From: an uncultured Oscillospiraceae bacterium
GTDB lineage: Bacteria > Bacillota > Clostridia > Oscillospirales > Oscillospiraceae
Length of the DNA stretch: 30,502 nt
Direction: 5' to 3'
Assembly (NCBI GenBank): GCA_934591725.1
Contig: CAKTPR010000013.1
Location: 1-30,502, forward strand
The notes beneath the pieces were generated by a model, which worked only from the letters and a program-made list of their open reading frames with translations, made no database searches and was not told the origin of the DNA. Shown piece by piece: positions 22,645 through 30,313 of the stretch. The position numbers and the translations under genes were made by a program. Within the stretch, counting starts at the first letter, position 1; each line of letters opens with the position of its first letter.

Positions 22645-24456
22645 TCAGCCAACTGTGCCTATATGCGTATCCTTGAACGGATAGTTCCCGTCATCGACGG
22701 TCACCTTCATCCAGTCATACGGCGTTCCGTTGTAGAGAATACTCTCCAGAGCGCTGCACCCATAAAAGGCATATTCCTCTATATGCACAATACTATTCGG
22801 CAGCTCAATATGGTCAAAGCCGGCGCAGCGGAAAAACGCATAGCCGCGTATCTTTCTCACCGAATCACCGAGCGTGACCGTCTCTATTGCTCCGCAGTCG
22901 TAAAACGCCGCGCCCCCGATGTCCTCCACCGCGTCTGGGATATCGATTCCCTTCAGGCTCGTGCACTCGCTGAACGAACGCGCGCCGACCAGCGTCACTG
23001 TGTCCGAAAGCGTCACCTCTTCGAGGTTCGTGCAGTCGGCGAAGGCATACTCCCCTACGCTCGTGACCCCGTCCTCGATGACGACTTTCTTTATCTCATC
23101 CTTGAACTCGCGCCACGGCGCGGTATATCCGGTGTCCTTATAGTTGTTCATCGCGCCGCTGCCGCTTACGGTGAATACGCCGTAAGAATCAAACTGCCAT
23201 GTCACAGCGTTTCCAGCCTCGCCGGATTGCAGCATGACCGCCGGTTCCGGTGTCGGCTCAGGTGTCGGCTCAGGAGTCGGTTCGGGCGTAGGTTCTGGCG
23301 CTGCGATGCTCTCCGCCAATGCCTCGGTCGGCGCAGGCACAGCCGCGCTCTCAGGCGCTCCGCCCTTTATCAGGGCAAACGCCGTGACCGCTGCCGCGGC
23401 AGCCAAGACTGCTGCAGCGATCAGGACTGGCTTTTTCTTCTTTGGCTTCTCAGCGGCATCGGGCTGTTCTTCTACGTGTCCGGAATTATCCGGCTCGGCG
23501 ATCTCTATCTCTCCGGCAAAAGCCTTCCGCAGTTCGTCCATCGACCTGATCCTGTCGGCGCTTTTTACGGCAAGTCCCTTCATTAGGACCGCCTCCTGTG
23601 CGGGAGTGATATCCACGCCCAGCTTCGAAGGCTTCTTAAGCTCGGTTCCGAACATACGGTCGACCGCATTATCGGGCGTGACGCCGGTGATCATTTTGTA
23701 CATCGTTGCGCACAGCGCGTAGACGTCCGACCACGGCCCCTGATCGCCGCGCTTGTTGTACTGCTCCTCCGGAGCATAGCCGGGCTTGAGAATGATCGAC
23801 AGGCTCTTCTCGCTGTCGGTATACTGTCTTGCCGCGCCGAAGTCCAGAAGCTTTATGCGCCCGTCCGGTAGCTGCATTATATTCGCCGGGCTTATATCGC
23901 GGTGTATCAGCCCATGGGCGTGTATTTTTTCCAGCGCCGTCATGAGCGGCACCGTCATTTCAAGCGTCTCGGCCATTGAGAGTCTGCCGCGCTCCTTCAG
24001 CACCTGATGCAGGCTCTTGCCTTCGAGAAACTCCATGACGATATAAGCCGTGTTGTTTTCCTCGAAGTAGTCGCGCACACTGACGATGTTCGGTTCATCC
24101 AGAAACTGAGCCAGCACCTGCGACTCCGCGACGAATTTCGCCTTGCCCAGCGCAAACGCGCTCTCCGGGCTCGTATCCATGGCGTACACCGTTGTCTCCG
24201 CCGTGCGGGTGACGCTGCCTGCCGGGAAATATTCCTTTATCGCGACCTTAGCACGCAGCTTGAGATCGTACCCGACATAGGTGATGCCGAATCCGCCCTC
24301 GCCTATCGACTTGCCTACGATATAGCGCCCGTTGAGGATAGTATCGGTCGGCAGCTGATGCGGCTTGTTCTTTATGGAAGTATCCCCGCCGCAGTTTGGA
24401 CAGCGTACAGTGCCGTCCTCCACCTCGGCCATGCAATTGGGGCAGAACATAGACAT
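22645..24456 (-). CDS. Ser/Thr protein kinase with zinc ribbon and extracellular BspA-type leucine-rich repeats
   Basis: 603 residues. An N-terminal zinc ribbon (C5-x2-C8, C19-x2-C22) is followed by a complete Hanks-type kinase domain (about 44-315): glycine loop GEGGFG (52-57), VAIK with K74, HRD with D187 and N192, DFG at 205-207 and APE at 228-230. A Lys-rich stretch leads to a membrane helix (343-363), a (PTPE)n linker (388-405), and an outer region with BspA/LRR_5 repeats (about 415-600; VTLSDTVTLVGARSFSECTSLKGI and similar). It should phosphorylate Ser/Thr inside the cell, with the repeats outside sensing a ligand or wall component. Natural targets are the FHA proteins encoded just upstream. 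The leader before its ATG is nearly identical to that of the pseudokinase gene. Confidence 0.93.
   Translation of the reverse strand: MSMFCPNCMAEVEDGTVRCPNCGGDTSIKNKPHQLPTDTILNGRYIVGKSIGEGGFGITYVGYDLKLRAKVAIKEYFPAGSVTRTAETTVYAMDTSPESAFALGKAKFVAESQVLAQFLDEPNIVSVRDYFEENNTAYIVMEFLEGKSLHQVLKERGRLSMAETLEMTVPLMTALEKIHAHGLIHRDISPANIMQLPDGRIKLLDFGAARQYTDSEKSLSIILKPGYAPEEQYNKRGDQGPWSDVYALCATMYKMITGVTPDNAVDRMFGTELKKPSKLGVDITPAQEAVLMKGLAVKSADRIRSMDELRKAFAGEIEIAEPDNSGHVEEQPDAAEKPKKKKPVLIAAAVLAAAAAVTAFALIKGGAPESAAVPAPTEALAESIAAPEPTPEPTPEPTPEPTPEPAVMLQSGEAGNAVTWQFDSYGVFTVSGSGAMNNYKDTGYTAPWREFKDEIKKVVIEDGVTSVGEYAFADCTNLEEVTLSDTVTLVGARSFSECTSLKGIDIPDAVEDIGGAAFYDCGAIETVTLGDSVRKIRGYAFFRCAGFDHIELPNSIVHIEEYAFYGCSALESILYNGTPYDWMKVTVDDGNYPFKDTHIGTVG
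23233..23298 (-). repeat. Degenerate 12-bp repeat coding for the (PTPE)n linker
   Basis: About five imperfect 12-base units (plus-strand GGCTCAGGTGTC type) encode the Pro-Thr-Pro-Glu linker of the kinase, residues 387-406. Such linkers span the cell wall and vary in length. Confidence 0.7.
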
Positions 24457-24482
24457 ATTCTCACTCGCTCCCTGTTCTATGT

Positions 24483-25805
24483 TCAGTATGTTACCTTTAC
24501 TGACAATATGACCTTGTCGGAGCCGAGAAGAACTATGCCGTTGTTCCCGATATTCCGTCTCTCACCCGGCATGAGCTTCTTTCCGTCGGAAAGATACGTG
24601 CCGTAGGTGGAACCGAGGTCATTCACAATGGCTCCGCCGGGAGTCAGGGTCAGCTCGCAGTGCATCTTGCTCACGCCCGGCGTGGTATCCGGGAACGCAA
24701 GCTGGCAGGCGCTCGGGTTTCTGCCCACGCGGATGCTGCTGTAAGAGCTGACGCTCTGACCCTTCAGAGGACCTCTCTCGCAGGTGACAACAAGCTTTCT
24801 CTGCATGGTCGGCTGGATCGGCAGAGTCGGCGGGTAATTGCTGGGATATCCGCCTCCAGAATAGCTGCCGCCCCCGGTGCTATTGCTACTGCCGCCGCTC
24901 GGAATAGCTGCGGTCTTTTTGTTGTTGTTCACAACAACGACGATAATCACCACCGCCGCGCAGATGACAGCCGCCGCTCCCGCGATCATGATGATGAGCT
25001 TAGTATCCGCGCTGCCGTTGGAATTTCTCTGCGTCGTTCCATTAGCACTGCCCTTTATGTAGGTTATATCCAGGTCGTCAAGGGTGTCCATGACATAGTC
25101 CATGCTGACAGCCAGCGTCATACTATTGCTGAGATCTCCGCCGTCTGCCTCACCGATGGTAGCCGTGTTTATGCCTACGGCCTGACCGTACTCATCGACC
25201 ATCGGGCCGCCGGAGTTGCCGCCGTTGATCTTCGCATCGCTGAGGATATAGGTCGTTCCTTCGCGAACATAATCATTGTTGCTGACCGTACCGGTGGTTA
25301 TAGTCATGTCCTTTATACGCGATTCGAACGATGTGTTGCCCGATGCCGCGTCAGACAGCCCCGGAAAGCCTATGCAGTAAATGTCCTGGGACTTGTGCAG
25401 CTCCTTCGGAGACAGCAGCGCGATAGGCTTACGGTTGGTAAGCTTCTCATCGAGCTCAAGTACCGCAAAGTCGTTATCATCGTCATAGTATATGACATCG
25501 GCCTTGATGCCGCCATTGATGTCGGTCACAGTCACATACGCGTCGTTTAAGTAACCTGCAACGACATGGTAATTCGTGACTACGTATTCGACATCCTCAT
25601 CCTTTCCGCCGACTGCAAAGCCGGAGCCGATGCCTATCGAGCCGCCTCCCATATCCACGAATACGCGCACGACGCTGTTCTGTGCATCTTCGACCTTGCT
25701 GTTCTCAGCATAGGCCTCCATGCCCATAGAAAGTCCGAGCATCAGCAGCGTGGCCAGCATGATCACCGTCAGGCAGACGCTTATGATTTTTTTTCCGTAA
25801 GCCAT
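24483..25805 (-). CDS. Membrane HtrA/trypsin-like serine protease with cytoplasmic FHA domain
   Basis: 440 residues from ATG 25805, chosen because GGGAGAG lies 6 bases upstream; ATG 25826 is an alternative. A signal peptide or anchor lies at about 5-30, possibly cut after AYA (33). The S1C-like protease domain (about 40-250) has H80 in TNYHVV, D112 in DNDFAVLEL and S198 in GGNSGGPMV, a full catalytic triad; no PDZ domain follows. A strong membrane helix (268-292) leads to a Gly/Ser/Pro linker and an FHA domain (about 338-440) with G361-R362, S379-x2-H382 and LGSTYGTYL. This places the protease outside and the phosphothreonine-binding FHA inside, so kinase signals could control proteolysis. 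It lies between the FHA-ABC gene (27-base gap) and the kinase (26-base gap). Confidence 0.9.
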   Translation of the reverse strand: MAYGKKIISVCLTVIMLATLLMLGLSMGMEAYAENSKVEDAQNSVVRVFVDMGGGSIGIGSGFAVGGKDEDVEYVVTNYHVVAGYLNDAYVTVTDINGGIKADVIYYDDDNDFAVLELDEKLTNRKPIALLSPKELHKSQDIYCIGFPGLSDAASGNTSFESRIKDMTITTGTVSNNDYVREGTTYILSDAKINGGNSGGPMVDEYGQAVGINTATIGEADGGDLSNSMTLAVSMDYVMDTLDDLDITYIKGSANGTTQRNSNGSADTKLIIMIAGAAAVICAAVVIIVVVVNNNKKTAAIPSGGSSNSTGGGSYSGGGYPSNYPPTLPIQPTMQRKLVVTCERGPLKGQSVSSYSSIRVGRNPSACQLAFPDTTPGVSKMHCELTLTPGGAIVNDLGSTYGTYLSDGKKLMPGERRNIGNNGIVLLGSDKVILSVKVTY

Positions 25806-25832
25806 TCTCTTCTCTCCCAATTTCATATTTTT

Positions 25833-28508
25833 CTATCGGCTGTCCTTAGACACGTTTCTAAGGAGCAGCGCGGAAATCACGCAGAAAACAACGCAGAAAG
25901 CCAGCAATATTAACCAGCATTTCAGCATATTCGCGTCGCTGTGCTCGAACATCTTTTCAACGATGTCCGCACCGCTGTCCCCTCCGGGGTTCAGCAAAGC
26001 CTGCTTCGCCGCGAAATCCTCATACAGTCCCTCAAGGTCGGCGCTTACTCCGAGCGCCGATATCGCCCAGCGGCTTATCGTTACATTCGAGATAAGCTCC
26101 ACCACGCCTTCGAGTTCAAAGATGATACCCGCGAAAACAAGCTGCACCACGAGCAGGAACGGTGAAAGCGTCATGGCCCTGTCCGGGTTATTCGCGACCG
26201 ACGAGAGTGCAAGTCCCATACACGTCGATGCAAGGATCGCCAGATACGTCGTCAGCAGCATCTCCGGTGCAGGAGACGAAAGCAGCATCCCCTCCTCCGG
26301 CATACCTATCGTCAGCGCAAACACCGAAAACAGCAGTACGCTCTGCGTAAGGCAAAGCATTGCCTGCACGATGAACTTGGAGGAAATGTACGAACTGAGC
26401 CGTAGGTTCGCCATATACTCGCGCTTGAGTATGACGCGCTCCTTGCATATCTCCTGCACAGAGTTGAATATGCCTATCCAGATCGCGCAGCAGACATACG
26501 TAAACAGCAGGTTCTTTGTGGCGATATACGCTTCAAACATCTCATCCTGCTTGCATATGTACAATATCAGCCCCATCAGGATCGGCTCGACGAGCATCAG
26601 CAGCAGCCGCGCCCTGTCGTTGCATATAAGATTCAGATAGCGTTTAGAAAGCACGCCCGCCTGCATGAAGAAGGAGGGGCGCTCCGTCCTGCCTATCTCA
26701 AGCGGCTCCGGCGGAGTGTTCCCGGCTCGGTTTACGCTGCGGGCGAAGGCGTCGTGCCATTTGTCCGTAGCCTCGGCGACGAGGTTGTAGATATCCACGA
26801 AATTATCGACGCCGAAGAAACGCAGCGCATCATCTGGGCTGCCGCAGAAGCAGAGCTTGCCGCCCTTGCCCATGAACACGATCTTATCGCACAGCTGAAG
26901 GTTCAGCGTTGTGTGCGTGACCATGATGACGGTCTTGCGCTTTTCGGTCGCAAGCCGCCGCAGCGTGTGCATGAGATTCCTTTCCGTTCCGGGATCAAGA
27001 CCGGAGGTCGGCTCGTCCAGGAAGAACAGGCCGGGGTCAGCCAGCAGCTCGACCGCGATGCTCGCCCTCTTGCGCTGTCCGCCGCTGAGCTTCTTTATCA
27101 TTGAGGTCGAAAACTCGCTCAGCTCCACCATCTTGAGCACGTCCCTCACGCGCTCGGCGCGCTCCTCACGCCCTGTGTCCTTGGGCATGCGCAGCTGCGC
27201 GGTGTAGTCGAGCATCTTGTCCAGCTGCAGGAAATCGTAAACTATATCCTGCTGAGGTACAAAGCCTATCAGGCTCTTGAAATAATCGTAGTTTGAGTAG
27301 AGCGGCTTGTCGCCTACGAGAACCGTACCGCCCGTCGCGCGCTCATATCCGGTCAGCGCGTTGAGCAGCGTCGACTTGCCGCAGCCGGAGCCGCCGATTA
27401 TCGCAACGAACTCGCCCGGCTCTATCGTCAAATTGACGTCATTGAGGATGCGCTTGGTCTTGCCGCGGTTCGTCACGTCTCTGGTCAGACCGCGCGCTTC
27501 AAGGCGCAGACCGCCCTCGGCGAGATAATAATAAAGCTCATCGCCGCAGAGATAGAAGGTCGTCGTCGTGACGGAGATCGTGCTGCGGTTGCGCAGCATC
27601 GCGCTGCCGCTGACGATGGTCTTATCGACAAGTGTTCCGTTCGTGCCGAGGTTCTGGATGTAATACGCACCGCCGCGCCACGTGATAACGGCATGGTGCC
27701 GCGAGACGCCGACATGGCGCAGCCTTATGCTGCTGTCCGGCGCGCGGCCGATAACGGTCGGCCTGTCGCGGGTCAGCGTGTACCTGTGCCACTCGCCGAC
27801 GCTGTCGGTGACGACTATCATCGCCCCCGGCGCGCCACGCCTGTCGTTTACGTCCACGCGCAGGATATCCCCCGCGTGAAGCTCGTGCCGGTAGGAGCTC
27901 CCGCCGCCGTAGTGCGTGCCGTTTATCCATATTCCGTTGGTGCTGCCGTAGTCCGTAAGCGTACAGACCCCGCCGGACATCTCGATCATGCCGTGATGCC
28001 CGGAGACGGCGGCAGACTCTATCACGATATTGTTGTCGCCATCGCGGCCGAAGCTGTAACGGAAGTTTCCGCTGCGCTCAAGCCTGTACCGGTTCACGGC
28101 ATTTTTTCCGTCGAACACAAGCAGCTCGAGATCGTTAGAGTCGTCCTTCTCTGTATGATATGTATTTCCTGTATTCCCTCCGGCGGCACTGTGCTGAGAA
28201 AAGTTTATGGATATCTCCTTGTCGCCGCTGAGCAGGCTCAGCCTGTCCCCTGCTCTCAGCGGAGTAAAGCCGTCGATCTGGCGGCCATTTATGTATGTGC
28301 CGTTCCTGCTCTGGTTCTGCGCATACCACACGCCGTTGTAAAAGCGCAGCACACAGTGCACCCTGCCGACATACTGCCACGGGATAACTATGGTGTTGCC
28401 CGGTTCACGGCCTATCGTGATCTGCGCGTTTTCCGTCTCCGCCGCCGTACACCTGCCGACCTCAGTGCCTCTGTATACCGCGCTTATGATTAGCTCTCCT
28501 GCGCTCAT
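25833..28508 (-). CDS. Triple-FHA ABC transporter, ATPase fused to ABC2-type permease
   Basis: 891 residues. FHA1 (about 30-105) has G33-R34 and NGTYING. FHA2 (150-222) has G154-R155, S169-x2-H172 and STNGIWING. FHA3 (250-325) has G254-R255, SRHH (269-272) and TNGT. The ABC ATPase domain has Walker A GGSGCGKST (372-380), signature LSGGQ (474-478), Walker B LFFLDEP (494-500) and H-loop H532. Six membrane helices of the ABC2/ABCG type occupy about 635-885. The order FHA-ATPase-permease resembles mycobacterial Rv1747, whose FHA domains bind phosphothreonines made by the kinase PknF. It is likely a homodimeric exporter regulated by phosphorylation; the substrate is unknown. GGGAGAAGAG precedes the ATG. 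Confidence 0.94.
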   Translation of the reverse strand: MSAGELIISAVYRGTEVGRCTAAETENAQITIGREPGNTIVIPWQYVGRVHCVLRFYNGVWYAQNQSRNGTYINGRQIDGFTPLRAGDRLSLLSGDKEISINFSQHSAAGGNTGNTYHTEKDDSNDLELLVFDGKNAVNRYRLERSGNFRYSFGRDGDNNIVIESAAVSGHHGMIEMSGGVCTLTDYGSTNGIWINGTHYGGGSSYRHELHAGDILRVDVNDRRGAPGAMIVVTDSVGEWHRYTLTRDRPTVIGRAPDSSIRLRHVGVSRHHAVITWRGGAYYIQNLGTNGTLVDKTIVSGSAMLRNRSTISVTTTTFYLCGDELYYYLAEGGLRLEARGLTRDVTNRGKTKRILNDVNLTIEPGEFVAIIGGSGCGKSTLLNALTGYERATGGTVLVGDKPLYSNYDYFKSLIGFVPQQDIVYDFLQLDKMLDYTAQLRMPKDTGREERAERVRDVLKMVELSEFSTSMIKKLSGGQRKRASIAVELLADPGLFFLDEPTSGLDPGTERNLMHTLRRLATEKRKTVIMVTHTTLNLQLCDKIVFMGKGGKLCFCGSPDDALRFFGVDNFVDIYNLVAEATDKWHDAFARSVNRAGNTPPEPLEIGRTERPSFFMQAGVLSKRYLNLICNDRARLLLMLVEPILMGLILYICKQDEMFEAYIATKNLLFTYVCCAIWIGIFNSVQEICKERVILKREYMANLRLSSYISSKFIVQAMLCLTQSVLLFSVFALTIGMPEEGMLLSSPAPEMLLTTYLAILASTCMGLALSSVANNPDRAMTLSPFLLVVQLVFAGIIFELEGVVELISNVTISRWAISALGVSADLEGLYEDFAAKQALLNPGGDSGADIVEKMFEHSDANMLKCWLILLAFCVVFCVISALLLRNVSKDSR

Positions 28509-28551
28509 TCTCTTCTCCCTTGCTGCTTTATGTGTTTATTATTGCGGTCAG

Positions 28552-30267
28552 TCAGTCTGCGTTGGCGCCACTCATGTCGTTGCCTGAGCCGCCGCCGTCC
28601 CAAGAACCGCTATCGTCGCCTGAGCCGCTGCCGCCAGTCGTGCCGCCGCCAGATTCGCTGCCTGAGCCGCTGCCGCCTTCGCTGGGCGAGGGTGTGGACG
28701 CGGGACTTCCACCGCTGCTGCCTGAGTCGCCGCTGTCATCGGACGTATCTCCGCCGTAGTCTCCGGAGTAATCCCCGGAGTTGCCGCCGCCGTAGTCCCC
28801 GGAATAGCCGCCGAATATTCCGCCGGATGTGCCGCTGCCGCCGTGTTCAAGATTGTCTGTATCCGTGCCGTCGGGCGCGCGGCTCTCTATGGGCGGCGCG
28901 CTTTCGGACACATCGGGTTGCTTCTCCTTGAGGACGTTGATCGTCAGCTTGACGACCATTCCCGGCTCGACCTCTTCTCCCGGCTTGATGCTCTGGTCGA
29001 TGACGACGTCCGCGTCATATCCGGCTTTCTCAGTTTCAGCCTCGACCACTTCGAGTCCGAGCTCTTCTAGCGCGTCTCTCGCATCGTCCCTGTCAACGCC
29101 GATAACGTCCGGCATTATGACCGGCTGGTCTTTCTGCGCCGAAGCGTGGGTAAAGATCAGCACCGCGGCTGCGATCACCAGCACCGCGGCCACGGCCGCA
29201 ATGATGATTTTTATCCTTGAGCGCTTCTTTCCCGCGCCCTTCGCCGCCGAAGCGCCTTGCCGACGCTTCGGCTTATGCGGTTTGCCGTTATCTTTCCGGA
29301 TATCTGTTTCCCCGGCAAAAGCTTTTCTGAGCTCCCCGATCGATCTGAACCTGTCCGCGCTGTCTATTGCAAGCCCCTTCATCAGGGCTGCTTCCTGAAC
29401 GGGCGTAATGACCGCGCCCAGCTCGGACGGGTTCTTCAGGTCGTTCCTGAAAACTGTGCGATCTGTAAGATTTGGAGGTATTTTGCCAGTTATCATCCTA
29501 TACATCGTCGCACACAGGGCATAGACGTCACACCACGGTCCGGGATCATTCTCAAGATCGCTCGTGACATAGCCCGGCGTTGGGTCATACGGCAGCTCCA
29601 CATTGCCGTCGTAGAGATGCTGCTTCGCCGTGCCGAAGGCAAGAAGCTTAACGCGCCCATCAGGAAGCAGCATTATGCTTTCAGGGTTTATATCCCCGTG
29701 GATCAGCCCGCGGGCATGTACCTTCTCCAATGCCGCCATGACCGGCTCAAGCATTGCAAGCATCTCGGACATTGAGGATCTGCCGTTCTCCTTCAGCACC
29801 GTATCAAGATCCTTGCCCTCAAGGAACTCCATGACGATATACGCCGTGCCGTTTTCCTCAAAGTAATCGCGCATGTCGACGATGCTCGGCTCGGTCTTGA
29901 ACTGATCCATCGCTCTTGCCATCGCCGCGAATTTCACCTTGCCCGCTGCAAAATCTTTTTCAGGGGTCGGCGACCAAATTTGCTGCGGTATGACGCGTAC
30001 CGCCGTATCCATCCTGCGTTGGGCACAGTCGTACGGGTAGTATTCCTTTATCGCGACCTTTGTCCATGAGGTGAGATCCAGACCAACGTAGGTGATATCA
30101 AATTGATTTCCGTCGATCGCACGCCCCACAAGGTATCGTCCTTTAAGGATCGTGTTTACGGGCAGTTTGTTTTCATCGTTTTTCCATGACATGCTCCACC
30201 CGCAGCGCGGGCAGCGCGCGGCTTCGCTTTCGACCGTCGCCATGCAATTTGGACAGAATTCAGGCAT
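28552..30267 (-). CDS. Zinc-ribbon Ser/Thr pseudokinase with PASTA domain and Gly-rich tail
   Basis: 571 residues, a paralogue of the kinase at 22645-24456. The zinc ribbon (C5, C8, C19, C22) and kinase fold (about 44-320) are kept, and VAIK K74 is present. However, the glycine loop reads DGNQFD, HRD is HGD (190-192), the catalytic-loop Asn is S197, DFG is AFG (210-212), and the APE motif is lost (GYVTSDLEN). Loss of the DFG Asp and the loop Asn should block normal Mg-ATP catalysis, so a pseudokinase or scaffold is predicted. A membrane helix (351-372) is followed by one PASTA domain (about 382-446; MPDVIGVDRDDARDALEELGLEV), which in other kinases binds peptidoglycan or beta-lactams. The last ~95 residues are a Gly/Ser/Asp-rich low-complexity tail. 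It lies 43 bases before the FHA-ABC gene. Confidence 0.9.
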   Translation of the reverse strand: MPEFCPNCMATVESEAARCPRCGWSMSWKNDENKLPVNTILKGRYLVGRAIDGNQFDITYVGLDLTSWTKVAIKEYYPYDCAQRRMDTAVRVIPQQIWSPTPEKDFAAGKVKFAAMARAMDQFKTEPSIVDMRDYFEENGTAYIVMEFLEGKDLDTVLKENGRSSMSEMLAMLEPVMAALEKVHARGLIHGDINPESIMLLPDGRVKLLAFGTAKQHLYDGNVELPYDPTPGYVTSDLENDPGPWCDVYALCATMYRMITGKIPPNLTDRTVFRNDLKNPSELGAVITPVQEAALMKGLAIDSADRFRSIGELRKAFAGETDIRKDNGKPHKPKRRQGASAAKGAGKKRSRIKIIIAAVAAVLVIAAAVLIFTHASAQKDQPVIMPDVIGVDRDDARDALEELGLEVVEAETEKAGYDADVVIDQSIKPGEEVEPGMVVKLTINVLKEKQPDVSESAPPIESRAPDGTDTDNLEHGGSGTSGGIFGGYSGDYGGGNSGDYSGDYGGDTSDDSGDSGSSGGSPASTPSPSEGGSGSGSESGGGTTGGSGSGDDSGSWDGGGSGNDMSGANAD

Positions 30268-30313
30268 ATTCTCACTCGCTCTCTGGGTTAAGGCTTTGAT
30301 TTCTCAACGATTA

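Noticed and set aside
28530..28931. Arg/Ser-rich open frames on the plus strand opposite the pseudokinase tail
   Set aside because: They are produced by the repetitive Gly/Ser/Asp codons of the minus-strand gene and have no independent support.
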